A stretch of 64,000 nt of DNA from Saccharomycopsis malanga (GCA_004014935.1 CP025322.1:868001-932000); one strand, 5' to 3'; positions 37,407 through 48,080 are shown, numbered from the stretch's first letter. Made by a program: numbers and translations. The notes: generated from the sequence alone by a model not told the origin.

Positions 37407-38001
37407 TCAGCGTTTACGTCTCAATAATGAAGCCAATACAGTTGCTCCGATGGCAACAGTGCCTGCTACAATCCCAACACCGATCAAGCTTTCCTTGGAA
37501 ATCCTGTCTTCTACCATACGTTTCAAAGCAATGGCCTGTGGGTTTTCTGGCTCATGATTCACCAAGGCTTCCGCATATCTTCTGGAATCAGAATAATCGC
37601 CTAGCTTGTATGTGCCTATCGCAAGATAATATAAACATTCTCTTCGTCTTTGAGGCGAGTCTTTGAACACTTCTGTGAGTATCTTGACACCCAACCTTTG
37701 ATCTTCTTTGCGATTAGATTTCACCAAACCCCATGCATAATTAAACTTTGATTGGATTGAAGACATGTCGCCTTCGCTGACAACTTGTTGATGGAGAATT
37801 TCCAACTGTTCGTCGGAAAGCGGGCTAATTGGTTAGAAAACACGTTCAAATCAATTTTTTTCTAAACATTAATACTTACTTATTAGCATCTGCCAAAGCT
37901 ATGTTAAGTTAGTATTAACAACTAAAGCTCTTCTGCAATTGTTAACAACCACATTTCGAAAACTTACCTGGCAAGTAACTTATTTTGTCTTTATGGACCA
38001 T
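37407..38001 (-). CDS. FIS1: Mitochondrial fission protein Fis1 (three exons)
   Basis: Tail-anchored outer-membrane adaptor for the dynamin Dnm1 in mitochondrial and peroxisomal fission. Exons 37968-38001 (34 nt), 37880-37898 (19 nt) and 37407-37824 give 156 residues, as in S. cerevisiae Fis1 (155). Introns are 37899-37967 and 37825-37879, both with GTAAGT donors and TAG acceptors; TACTAAC is clear in the first. The product begins MVHKDKISYLPALADANNPL and joins to EQLEILHQQVVSEG, then SKFNYAWGLVKS, LGVKILTEVFKD, RRRECLYYLAIGTYKLGDYSDSRRY (TPR-like), and a C-terminal anchor IGVGIVAGTVAIGATVLAS with a basic RRKR end. Confidence 0.95.
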
Positions 38002-38703
38002 TCTAAATAATATATACTTCTACTATATAGAGAGTATAACGCTTTATCCCATAAAAGCCAGTTTTACTTGTATTCTCTGCTTTTAGCCACCCATTACCTC
38101 ACTCTGATTCGATGGCGCTCTTGATGGGTACGGGGCTTCTATCATGTGACAGTCTGGCTCGGTTTACTGGATAGTAGATTGCTTAGATCGAAATTATGTT
38201 TAATATTCAACTTTATCCTTTGAAAGAAACAAGATAATTGAACAGTCTTTGATTTTGTTCTTTTTTGGGGGTATATAGATAGTAAGCGCAAGCCAGGTTT
38301 ACTATTGTGAACTACAAATGTTTACAGTATATACTTGCCATTATCACCTCTTTTTAGACATTGGAAATAAATGCAATATAATATATAGCATGTAAGTTTC
38401 TATTATTTATATAACACCGAACGTTTGTACATCAAAGCTGTTAATATGTAAATATTCTCTAGTGTGATGTTTGTTCGAATATTAATTCACATCATTCGCA
38501 TGGAAAAATGCTGGGCCCAACAGTTTGAAATATGGCTAAGGTATATCAGCTATTGTTTAGTACTTTCTGATTATTCGATTTATATATTATAGCCCATGTT
38601 GATAGATAAGGAAATGCTGTTTTGGAATCTCGAGCTCGAAAAAACTGCTCAAAAGAGAGATCCTTGTAGTTTATCGAATTTTCATATTGATGAGCAAAAA
38701 AAA
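38002..38703. other. FIS1 promoter and flank of tRNA-Asn
   Basis: Gene-free. The first ~200 bp upstream of FIS1 contain a locally GC-richer patch (38090-38165). The stretch just before 38704 (AAAAAAAAACG) reads as an oligo-T terminator on the tRNA strand. Confidence 0.5.
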
Positions 38704-38777
38704 CGACCTCGGTGAGGGTCGAACTCACGATCTTGCGATTAACAGTCGCACGCCTTAGCCAACTTGGCCACGAAGTC
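38704..38777 (-). tRNA. tRNA-Asn(GTT)
   Basis: 74 nt on the reverse strand with no intron: acceptor GACTTCG/CGAGGTC, D arm GGCC..GGCTAAGGC, anticodon stem GCGAC/TCGCA region with anticodon GTT, T arm with B box GGTTCGACCCT-like sequence (GAGTTCGACCCTC), discriminator G at 38704. Nearly identical to yeast tRNA-Asn. Followed by an oligo-T tract. Confidence 0.96.
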
Positions 38778-39463
38778 ATTATTGTTCAGGAAAAAATTGA
38801 GAATTACCTTCTCGGATATAACAATATGTATCCCTGTGATTGAAGGCTCAAAACTCATACTTTGAGTTTTCTACACACTGATCCTTCTCTCATGAACAGT
38901 CATATTTATCAATTTTAGTTAGCCAAAAACTTTGACATACGTATAAAGCAAATGTGATTTAGCGTTTGTTTTTGTTTTACTGTTTATCTTATTAGATGAT
39001 CATTGTCATTAGAACTCCAATTACTTAATCATGTAGAGAAGAGCTATAAAAGTGAAAAATTGTCCTGGAAATTAACTAATAAAACTTTTTGTAAGTTAAT
39101 CTATTTTGCTAGTGTTACCTTAATTTATCTTTAGTTGATATTGAAAAGTGAATTGAACAACAAAAAAAAGCATTAAATTGAAATTTGTCAATAATGAATG
39201 TAATTTTCCTGTGCAGTATTAACCTTATTTCCCAGTATACTTACCTGTTCATACCCTCTCGATAAAACCCAGTATATTATCGTACTACTCACATTTCCTC
39301 AACTTGGACACTCAAAAGAAAAGTTAGTACACACCGGTAGTCTGCAAGAGAAAACTATCGAAAAAGTATATATGTTTCGATTACTTATAATTTCAGTGCC
39401 TTTGAGGATCTCTCACATTTTTTGCACTTACGACTAAATATAAATTTTTACAATTAAGCATCG
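38778..39463. other. Non-coding stretch between tRNA-Asn and SINE-like copy 2
   Basis: AT-rich, no gene. AATTAAGCATCG at 39452-39463 is the upstream copy of the target-site duplication of the element that follows. Confidence 0.55.
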
Positions 39464-39692
39464 GTCTAAACGTGGTTTCCACAGGCAAGTGCAACTGTCT
39501 GAAATACGACCTAGACGAAAGTCTAGTGCTTACTTTCCAACCCATCGGGTGTTCAGAAAAGCCAGCGAGAAGTTTACAATGACTGGGACACTTGGGTTTT
39601 TTCCCACTGGGTTTTACCAAGTCCCCTTAAACATAGCGCGTACATACGGAACTGATATGTACTGGGCTTGAAATATAAGATTAAAAAAAAAA
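39464..39692 (+). mobile_element. SINE-like element, copy 2, poly(A)-tailed with 12-bp TSD
   Basis: A 229-bp insertion bounded by a perfect 12-bp direct repeat AATTAAGCATCG (39452-39463 and 39693-39704). It starts within the body (CTAAACGTGGTTTCCACAGG), lacks the tRNA-like head of copy 1 and ends in at least ten A's (39683-39692), the picture of a 5'-truncated, target-primed retrotransposed copy. The body is shared with copy 1, including the hairpin CTAGAC-GAAA-GTCTAG (a GNRA-type loop), AACCCATCGGGTGTTCAG and GGGTTTTACCAAGTCCCCTT. No coding capacity. The perfect duplication suggests a fairly recent insertion. Confidence 0.85.
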
Positions 39693-39887
39693 AATTAAGC
39701 ATCGTTGACGATCTAAATTGCACATTGAGGCATATCAGTATTTTTTTCAAAGTGCAAATTTTCTATATGTACTAAAAAATTAAGGCTACATTCAGAACCA
39801 ACAAACTTTATAAAGCTGTTCATGAAAAGATTGTATTGATTGTCGTAATACTAACAATTAAGATCAAGTAAATAAAATTATGTTTTA

Positions 39888-42200
39888 TTAGTCTACCTTT
39901 ATGGCATCCGCAGCTGCCTGAGGAACGACTTTAATTTTGTCAGCTACGGCGGCAGCGGCAGCGACAGCTTCAGGCTTACTAATACCCGCAGCGTCAGCAA
40001 TAAGTTTTGCAGCATCATCATTAGGAAGAATGACTTTATTTGTCGTAGTAACTGCTGATCCAACAGAGGCTGTGGAAGTGGTCCAAAAGCTACTGAGACC
40101 AAACCTGAACAATCCTAGTATAAATGCAAAGTGCAAAGCAAACCAATAGGCAATAAAGATTGTTCTCGTTGTTTGGTTTTTTAAGACGATTTTAAGAAAA
40201 CCATAGAAACACTTTTCAATCTGGTTCAATTTTCTATCAACCCTTTTTGTAGTATCTGCGCCAAGATATTTATCCAAAAAGTGCAAAGTCCTACTGTTAG
40301 AGATATAACTAAAGGATTCGTAATCATCTAATAATACATCGTAAGTACTGGAGGCGAATTGGTTACCATATGGGTTACTGGAGGCCAGTGGGGCCTGAGA
40401 CTTAGCACCTCTTGCAGATTTGCTTTGCAAAAACTTCATTTCTGTACTTAAATTGGTGACTTTTCTTTCCAAATTGGTGTTATGTTTCCTAAGGTCAGAA
40501 ATCAACTTTGTTCCTTCTCTTATTTTTGATTCCAATTCAGTGTTTTTGGCTCTGAATCTATCTCTTTGCTGTGTGATGATAGGTAAGAGTGAACTGTCAG
40601 GGCCTCCTGAGACGCCGCCACGGCCACCAAGAGTGCTACCAACTACAGAAGCGTTTTCATCAAATCCCGCAATAGAAGCTGCCGGGGATAATTTTTCTCC
40701 TCTATGGCTACCAGGGGTGATAGTTCTAGGGTATCTAGAAACACCGCTTAACATACTCATGGCTTCCCAATTATCGGTATTATGGCCAGTCGAGCTTTTA
40801 ACATTCAATATGTCTGCCTCCAACTTTTCATTCATGTGCTTAAGCTTAGCTATATTAGCTTCAGCGTTTTGTAAATCATAACTCAACTTGGTGACTTCTT
40901 GTTGTAGCTGTGAGTTCTTATTACGGTATTCTACAAGATCATTGTTCAATTTCCGGTTTCTCAACATCAAGTTATGATCAATATCTTTAGTTGTATCTCC
41001 GTTTTCATTTTCAAGGTCAACATCAAACTCAATGGATCTAAGAATATTCAATTCATTTTTAATCTCATCATAATCCAGATGTTCTGTTAATTTGTTCTTG
41101 AGGTGAGTGATCTTTGAGGAGTAATCTAGTTTGTTACTTTCCAATTCTTTTGATTTTTGCAAAATTTCCTCTTGAAGTTTTGATATAGTTCTTTGATCTG
41201 TGTTGGATTTTTGTATCAAAACAGAATTGTTTTTTTCTAAAATCTCCAACTTTTCCTTCAATTTTGCGGCTTCCTCATCAGTATCTTTTGAAGATTGAAA
41301 TTCATCAAGCGTGTTTTTGAGCTCTTGATTCCTTTTGCTAAGCTCGACAACCTTTGATTTGGTATATTGTAGATCTTTAGTTACCAAATCAAGCTCTATT
41401 TTCAAGGCGGATTTATTTTTATTATCGTCATCAGTCATTTCCGATAATTTAGTAGAGTCATCATCTAAATCCTCGTTACCTACATTCTCATCATCATCCT
41501 CATCATCGTTATCATCGCTTAGGATTTGTCTTTGTGATTTAAGTTTGTTTTTTGCAATTTTGTTGAATGCTTTTAGTTCAGACACTTGTTTCAGTAATGT
41601 GGCAATTTTTCTCTCATAATTCATCTCACTGACTTTGAACTCATGTTCTTTTTCATGTAATTGGGATTTATACTCGTCATCTTTCAAAAGAAGTTTAACT
41701 TTCAAGTTTTCCGCATGTTTCTGTTCGCTTTCCATAAATTTTGCCTTAATGCTCTCGTAATCTTTGTATTTGCTCAATTTCTCTTGAAGTTGTGAATTTT
41801 CTTGTTTCAAGCTATCAATGTCAGATGACACTTTGAAAGACTTGAGTGAATTAGATAATAAAGGTGCTGGATCCGGTGCTTCACTAATATCTTTATAAAA
41901 TTTGAAAAAAGCAGCCTCGACAAATTTATTTTTCTTAGTCAAATTGTCAATCTCATTCTGATAAGCCTTAAGCAATGGCTTAATCTCCGAAAGCTTCTCA
42001 TTATCTTCCAACTTTTTAAACGCCTTGGTCTTGCCTGCCAATTCTTTCCGCGATATCAACAAGCTCTTCTGGTTCTCTTTGATCTCTAATGCCTCATCAT
42101 CCAAATTCTTCTGTAGATTACGCAAACTGACCTCTTCCCATATATTCAAAGCTTTTTCAAAGCTAGAAACATCCCCAGATGCTAATTGTCCATCTGCCAT
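39888..42200 (-). CDS. COY1: Golgi coiled-coil protein Coy1 (CASP)
   Basis: 770 residues, type of the golgin CASP (S. cerevisiae Coy1 is 679), acting in intra-Golgi retrograde traffic. The N-terminus has the family pattern ALNIWEEVSLRNLQKNLD and SRKELAGKTKAFKKL. Residues about 120-640 are long coiled coil broken by an acidic patch (DDNDDEDDDENVGNEDLDDD). The conserved CASP C-terminal block (QRDRFRAKNTELESK, then DDYESFSYISNSRTLHFLDKYL, partly quoted) leads into one transmembrane helix (about 680-700, FIAYWFALHFAFILGLF). About 70 further residues, Ala-rich, follow the membrane segment, which is longer than I expect for CASP. Confidence 0.93.
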   Translation of the reverse strand: MADGQLASGDVSSFEKALNIWEEVSLRNLQKNLDDEALEIKENQKSLLISRKELAGKTKAFKKLEDNEKLSEIKPLLKAYQNEIDNLTKKNKFVEAAFFKFYKDISEAPDPAPLLSNSLKSFKVSSDIDSLKQENSQLQEKLSKYKDYESIKAKFMESEQKHAENLKVKLLLKDDEYKSQLHEKEHEFKVSEMNYERKIATLLKQVSELKAFNKIAKNKLKSQRQILSDDNDDEDDDENVGNEDLDDDSTKLSEMTDDDNKNKSALKIELDLVTKDLQYTKSKVVELSKRNQELKNTLDEFQSSKDTDEEAAKLKEKLEILEKNNSVLIQKSNTDQRTISKLQEEILQKSKELESNKLDYSSKITHLKNKLTEHLDYDEIKNELNILRSIEFDVDLENENGDTTKDIDHNLMLRNRKLNNDLVEYRNKNSQLQQEVTKLSYDLQNAEANIAKLKHMNEKLEADILNVKSSTGHNTDNWEAMSMLSGVSRYPRTITPGSHRGEKLSPAASIAGFDENASVVGSTLGGRGGVSGGPDSSLLPIITQQRDRFRAKNTELESKIREGTKLISDLRKHNTNLERKVTNLSTEMKFLQSKSARGAKSQAPLASSNPYGNQFASSTYDVLLDDYESFSYISNSRTLHFLDKYLGADTTKRVDRKLNQIEKCFYGFLKIVLKNQTTRTIFIAYWFALHFAFILGLFRFGLSSFWTTSTASVGSAVTTTNKVILPNDDAAKLIADAAGISKPEAVAAAAAVADKIKVVPQAAADAIKVD

Positions 42201-43036
42201 TTTGCTTTTATGCTTTCAATTATTATTATTATAGGCATCTAATTGACTTGCCAACGTTTCCCTTATTAATAGCCACCCAAGATAGAGCCAATTGGTCACG
42301 TGATCTTCCGGTACGGCTATTCCGCATCCGAGATGGTGGCGAGACAGTCATGTTAAACATTACCATCAGATATCAAATCAATAATCATGAATACTATCAA
42401 ATATAAATTGAATATGTAATTGTCGCGAGTAGGTGTAGTGCTAATATGCCACTTCCATGATTTAGGCAAAGCTTGTTTAGAATAAAACTGAGTCGCCAAT
42501 CAATCATATTCATGTAGATAAGACATTTAGAAAAATGGGGCCGTATAAGAGAGCCAATGAAGAAATTGCTTCAGATCGGTGTTTACCTGCTAATGATGCA
42601 AACCTATACCAATAATATTGAATTTACATGAACATAAGATCGTATAGTACACAAGATCGTATACACTCAAACATAAGATATCTCCATATACTCAAGGAAG
42701 ATGGCACCATAGAATTTAAAATGTGTGGACTTACTTCTAATTCAAACCTTTGTATAATTCAAACTTATTTCTTGACCATTAAATCATTGTCTCTCTTTAC
42801 CGTAGCTTAAAACCATGTCAAACGTTACAACCGCCCTCTACTCTCGGGACCGTAAAGCGAAATGACGTGACAGATGAGACAGCTCTATTACCCGGCCTGA
42901 CTCGGCTTTTTTTTGCAAGAGTTGGCATTTTAGCATGGCATCCATCAATATACATACAAAGATGCATCACGAAAAATAGGTAACCATTAAATACTAATAG
43001 GCGTTTTTCATATACAACAGCAACAGGTTGGATATA
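42201..43036. promoter_or_regulatory. Divergent COY1/MFG1 regulatory region
   Basis: 836 bp between divergent genes. TTACCCGG at 42888-42895 is a Reb1-type site about 140 bp upstream of MFG1. ATGACGTGAC at 42862-42871 has the TGACGT core of bZIP/CRE sites. A short direct repeat of ATCGTATA appears near 42638-42662. No gene. Confidence 0.5.
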
Positions 43037-43941
43037 ATGGACAATAACGTGGATTTCTTGGGCCTATCTAATGGCGGGGAGTTGGATTTGAACCTAGAAC
43101 AGCTTGGCGGGTTCAATATGACGGGGACTGGTGTTGACCAGTTTGCGTTATTAGAGAAACTCAGTCAGAATCAACAACAACAAGGGCAACAACCAATAAA
43201 CCAAGGCCAGGCAAATCAGGCAATGATTCAAGGGTCACCACACAGCATGGCGGCACCACCAATGAAACAGAATTTTCTCAATCAAGGGATGCCAATGATG
43301 GCGCTGCCCCAACAAACACAACCACTTCCACCTGGACAGACGCAGGCGCCTGCTCCTCGGTCACAGCATTCAAGTCCTGCGCAGCAACAACAAATGCTAT
43401 CCGGCATGAATATGGGGATGAATATGAACATGGGAATGAATATGACCAATGGTGCCAATGGGAATAATAATACCAATAATAATGCCAATTTCAAAATGGT
43501 GAACAATAATGTTAACACAAATAATACAATCCCAACACAAGTGGGTGGTGCACCTATGAATATAAATAATATGTCCCCTGTTAATATGGGCACCGTCAAT
43601 GTTATGAATGCTGCTACTGCTTCAATTGCTAATTCCAATCTCAATGGATACACTAACAATGTAACTAATATGCCTCGTAACTTATCACCCCAACAGGTTA
43701 ATTCTTTAAAAGCAAGGCAAACATATTCAAATTTACAACTTCAGCATCAACAACAACAAATGGCTCTAATGCAACAGCAACAACAACAACAACGTCAACC
43801 ACAACAACCACACCCTCAGCAGCATCCTCAACAAGGCGCTTCCCAACAAGTCAATATGTCACAACAAGTGCATCCTAACATGCAATTGCAAGCCCAAAGT
43901 CAAGCAATGTACCAGCTGTTGATGAATAGACAACATTTATT

Positions 43942-43980
<39 letters not shown>

Positions 43981-46147
43981 GCAACAACAACAACAACCAC
44001 AACCACAACCACAACCACAACCACAACCACAACCACAACCACAACCGCAACAAGCACAACAACCACAACAAGCACAACAACAAGTCAAACAGGCTCAATT
44101 GCAACCCAAAAAATCCAACCAAGCCCTACGTAGTCAAGCTGATAATCCAGGGCAACAAGCAACTGTTCAACAAATACGGCCTCTGGTACCACAAAGGATG
44201 GGACAACCGTCACATGCAATGACACCTAATGAACGGATGATACAAATGGCCCATTTTCAAAACCAACTAAGGGGTCCTCCAAATCGTCAAAAGGTTGCGA
44301 CACTACAACCAACATTATTACCTACTCTGATAGAACAAGTGGATAATAGTAAACAACATTCGGATACCCGCTCATCCCAGCTGACGCCTGCTTTACAACG
44401 GCGACAATCAGGCAGTTTGTTAGGACAAAGTCCATATCCTAATCAAGCCCAGCCCCAGGCTCAAAACACAAACCAACCTCGACCTGCTTTGAATCGTAAT
44501 CATCATCTGGCTATTGATGTTCTGGGGGCTCAAATCAAAACTGAAGGGTCTCTAGGCCTGCCCCAACTTGGCAGAAAAGGCCCTAATAATGTTTTATCTC
44601 ATCAAGCACCACCAAATCAAAGCCCAGTCTTTTCTCCGCCTGTTCCGGCATCCAATAAGTCTAGCAGAAGCAGTCCGAAAGTTTTAATGGGTTCTGTTAG
44701 CAAAAGTCGAGCTGGTAGTGTACAGAATACTCCCAGAAATGCTTCTGCTCAAGTCAAAGAAGCTAAGAGCAAAAGCAAATCTCATAAAAGAGGCAACAGT
44801 ATAAATGAACCTGCTTCTAAAAATGGTGCTAAAGCTGGTAAAACAACTACTTCAAAGGATAATAAAGCCTCTAGAACATCAAACATAAAGAACAAACCAA
44901 AACCTCCTGTTGTCATACCCGAAAACGTTGCAAAACCGCCTGAGGAGCAAATGCAACCAACCGGACTCTTGGCTCTACCTTCCAACAGTACAGCGGCCCC
45001 CGTGGCTCCCTTAGAGTCACCATTGAACAATGTAGATAATCTTATAGTATTCAGAAGATATTTTGCTCAGTCTGCGAAAATCAGATTGCTCAGTTTCTGT
45101 GATCAAATATCCACAGCCAGGTTACCATATAATGATAATGTTGCCAATACTGGGACGTTGACTATCGATAGTTTGCAATATTGGGAAGCGCTTATTGGGA
45201 AGTACTTCAATCCAACTAATTCTGTTTTGAAATACAACAACGGGGCGAATCAGAATGAGAACGACGCCGATAATTCTGTATATTCTTATGAGTTCAATTA
45301 TCCTATAATCTCGAAATTTTTTCATACCATAGTTAAAGACGGCATATCGAAAATAGAATTCAAATTTTCGAATTTGATTCCTCACTTTGTCAAAAATTCT
45401 CAATCTATTGTTCCACCATCACAAGAAATTTGCTTAGAGTCAACGGGCCAGATATCCCACCATTATCTTGACGGCTCCAAGGTCACTATTCAATGTCTTT
45501 TGAAGGTTCGTTTCAGTTGTCAAGCATTTGTAAATAATGCTGTTCTTACTCTTTCCAGTTTGCTTAACTCTGTGAATGAGGAAAACCTTAAAATGGATGT
45601 CATGGATATACAAACATTGAGTTTTTCTAAAGAGTTGGATTGGGTTTATCTTGAAAAATTTTTGTCTATCCATATTGCTGAAAACCCGGGATACAATGAT
45701 AGCCAGCAGCTTCGCGGCCAACTTTTATCTCATTTCAAATCATTGAATGCCATTGGCCCTTTTGGATTTCAAGTTTCAACGATGAGAGCCAGTCAAATCA
45801 TGGACGTTATGTCTATATTGAAACCTCTCATGTCTTTCCAAGTAAGTAATCACATTGGATCTCCTGGTAAAGCTTTCAATCAGTTCATTCAACAAGTGCA
45901 TCATAACCGTTCTGTTCAACAACAAAACCAGAAATCCCAAATGCAGCTACAACAACAAATGCAGATGAAAAAACTCGCTCAATTTCGTCAGCAACATCTC
46001 AACGAAAACGGAATACAGAGAGACCTTCCTGGTTCACCAGGAAAGAGAAAAGTTGAAGAATCTTACGACAATGCTCTTAGTCCACATTCCGCTGCGAGCC
46101 CTAGAATGGGGTCTAATGGAAAGACAGGGAAGAAAGCTAAGAGGTGA
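43037..46147 (+). CDS. MFG1: Mfg1-type LIM-domain-binding transcriptional cofactor
   Basis: 1036 residues from the ATG at 43037 (the frame is open from a TTG at 43028). In yeasts Mfg1 acts with Flo8 and Mss11 to control filamentous growth and adhesion; PtaB is the filamentous-fungal relative. The first ~650 residues are Gln/Asn/Pro-rich: a polyglutamine run at about 303-320 passes directly into (PQ)n at about 321-338. The conserved domain is at about 680-960: NLIVFRRYFAQSAKIRLLSF, SLQYWEALIGKYF, EFKFSNLIPHFV, GPFGFQVSTMRASQIMDVMS, the LIM-binding-like fold. The C-terminus is basic (KRKVEES, KTGKKAKR), a likely nuclear signal. Confidence 0.85.
43943..44050 (+). repeat. In-frame (CAR)n and (CCACAA)n microsatellites in MFG1
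   Basis: A CAA/CAG run (about 43943-43996) followed by tandem CCACAA hexamers (about 43997-44044), coding for polyGln and then (Pro-Gln)n. Such tracts change length easily. Confidence 0.9.
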
Positions 46148-46880
46148 TTGTTTTTACCTGCTCCACTTTTTTGTTGGTTTGTTATTTTGTTTCATAGTTA
46201 GATGTGACATATTTTTATTTCTTTTATAATGGACTCTCCAGTGTGCGTGCTATTACTGTACTATAGCAAAATACATATTACAGACACTCAGTAAATTTGA
46301 TGACGTATAATTTTATTGAATTACTAATAGTTTGTCCTCAATGAGGCTCAATGGGACGCTGAAGAATAGACGATAGTACTAAGTTGATTGAACAGCTTTG
46401 GTAGTACAATAAAAGTCTACATTTTGCTTCTCATTCGAAAAATGTTGAATATAACAGGATGCTTTGGCAACTATAAAGGTTATGGCAAATTGTCATATTC
46501 TTTTACATATACCATGTGTGTATGCCTAGAACTTTAAGAGCCTCATTAGGCATCTGTAAACTATGTCTGTCAAAAGACCAGTTAGTATTCAATAATAGCC
46601 ATATCTAAAAAAATTTACATACTCACCACTTTCATATTAAAATTTAACGAGTGTTTTAGTATCATTTTCACACTATACCAATGATAATTCACTAGTCGTG
46701 TTCACCGACAATGCTTGCTGTATTCAAATTATACATGGTACTCTTTTGCATATACCATTTGCTTTTATGTATTGCTCTTACCATGCTTTGTATGGCTAGA
46801 ATTTTACTGTGGTGACATAGCCAAAGATCATACAAATGAGTATTTACAAGTAAATATATTAATATAAAACTAAACAAACA
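46148..46880. other. Convergent intergenic region MFG1/VAR1
   Basis: 733 bp of AT-rich 3' flanks of two convergent genes. No gene or structured RNA recognised. Confidence 0.55.
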
Positions 46881-48080
46881 CTAAAGATAATTGGATTTGA
46901 TGGAAATGTTGAACTTACCATATTTGGTGACACTGTCGCTGAAGTTGACATTGATGTTACTCTTGTGTTGATTCAACTTGTATTGGTTACCCAAGACATT
47001 ATAGTCAAACACTTTATTACGGAAAGTACCTTTGAACAATTTAGTTTTCTGAGCTCTTGCAATGGCAGCTTTTCTCATGGATCTACCTTTTTGAGTGATC
47101 TGAACACCTAACAAGTATTTAAACATCAACAAGGCTTTAGACACCTCTTGAGGTTTGGTAAGAGGCGATGCTTTATAAAAGCTGGTGATGTCCAAGTTCT
47201 TCATGTTATTTCTATATTCAGAGACAATTTTAGCGACTCTTGACTCAGTCAAATTGATCAAACGAAGGTTATAGTCAATAGCAGCATTTTCATCTGCTAT
47301 GGTAGGAACAATTTGTTGCAAGACTCTAGCGATTCTAGCACCATAATTTGGTTTAGTTTTGATTTGTTTACTTACAAACTGGGCAAAGATGTCATTGTTG
47401 TTGTAAATATAGTTGATTTTCTTAGGTTTGATGACAACTTTCTTATTATAATATTGCTCCAAGACAAAAGCTAGACTATTATAGTTGGAGTTACCGCAAA
47501 GAGAAGTCATGAGTTTATTGATCACAGGAATGTAATACTTTGCGTTTTCATTGTAAAAAGCGTTAACTTTAGATTCTAAGCCTGAGTTGTGATAATAATA
47601 GAACGAAATTTCCACACTAGTAGTATTGTGCTGGAAGACAGGTTGACTGATGTATATTGGGTTGATAGTGTTTTTGTCAGTAATGGCGGCAACATGACCT
47701 TTTTGATTAGTCTTTTTAGCTCCAGTTAAAGACAAACTGACAGTCAAATATTTTTTTAACAATTTGGCAATCTGACGGTCCATGAGAACAGTATTAATTT
47801 CCAAATTTTTATTGAATTTAAATATTTGATGATTGAACATTGCCAAATCATTTGGAGACTGCAAGTCACTACCCTTATTGGTGGTCTGTCTTTTTACATC
47901 AGACACAAACAGCTTGGATTGACTTTGAAGATCATTGAGTTTATTGAGCTTTATCAAAGCATTCTTCAAGACAGATTGTTTATATTCCAATCCTAATTCT
48001 TTCGGACTCTGAGTCTTCAAAAAATTGGTTAAAAGCAACGCCTGCTTGGCGACTTTCGAAACATTGATCCTTGTACTCAT
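46881..48080 (-). CDS. VAR1: Nuclear-encoded mitochondrial ribosomal protein Var1/uS3m
   Basis: A 399-residue protein whose C-terminal 200 residues align with the mitochondrially encoded Var1 of S. cerevisiae as I remember it: EQYYNKKVVIKPKKINYIY and NNDIFAQFVS, LMFKYLLGVQITQKGRS, LFKGTFRNKVFDYN, QYKLNQHKSNINVNF and TKYGKFNISIKSNYL at the end. Length is almost the same as Var1 (about 398). The ATG at 48080 gives MSTRINVSKVAKQALLLTNF, a basic amphipathic start without acidic residues, fit for a mitochondrial presequence. There is no tryptophan in the protein. Expected role: small subunit of the mitoribosome (uS3m). The open frame before 48080 begins at a TTG. Divergent from eIF3m. Confidence 0.87.
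   Translation of the reverse strand: MSTRINVSKVAKQALLLTNFLKTQSPKELGLEYKQSVLKNALIKLNKLNDLQSQSKLFVSDVKRQTTNKGSDLQSPNDLAMFNHQIFKFNKNLEINTVLMDRQIAKLLKKYLTVSLSLTGAKKTNQKGHVAAITDKNTINPIYISQPVFQHNTTSVEISFYYYHNSGLESKVNAFYNENAKYYIPVINKLMTSLCGNSNYNSLAFVLEQYYNKKVVIKPKKINYIYNNNDIFAQFVSKQIKTKPNYGARIARVLQQIVPTIADENAAIDYNLRLINLTESRVAKIVSEYRNNMKNLDITSFYKASPLTKPQEVSKALLMFKYLLGVQITQKGRSMRKAAIARAQKTKLFKGTFRNKVFDYNVLGNQYKLNQHKSNINVNFSDSVTKYGKFNISIKSNYL

Noticed and set aside
39258-39275. AAAACCCAGT near copy 2 as another SINE fragment
   Set aside because: Only about ten bases match and nothing collinear lies around it.
39230-39335. Reverse-strand TACTAAC followed by a GTAAGT, like a small internal exon
   Set aside because: The segment between them has stops in all three frames and no coding partner on either side.
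43875-44122. Val-, Cys- and Leu-rich frames antisense to the MFG1 glutamine tract
   Set aside because: They are mirrors of the CAA/CAG and CCACAA repeats.
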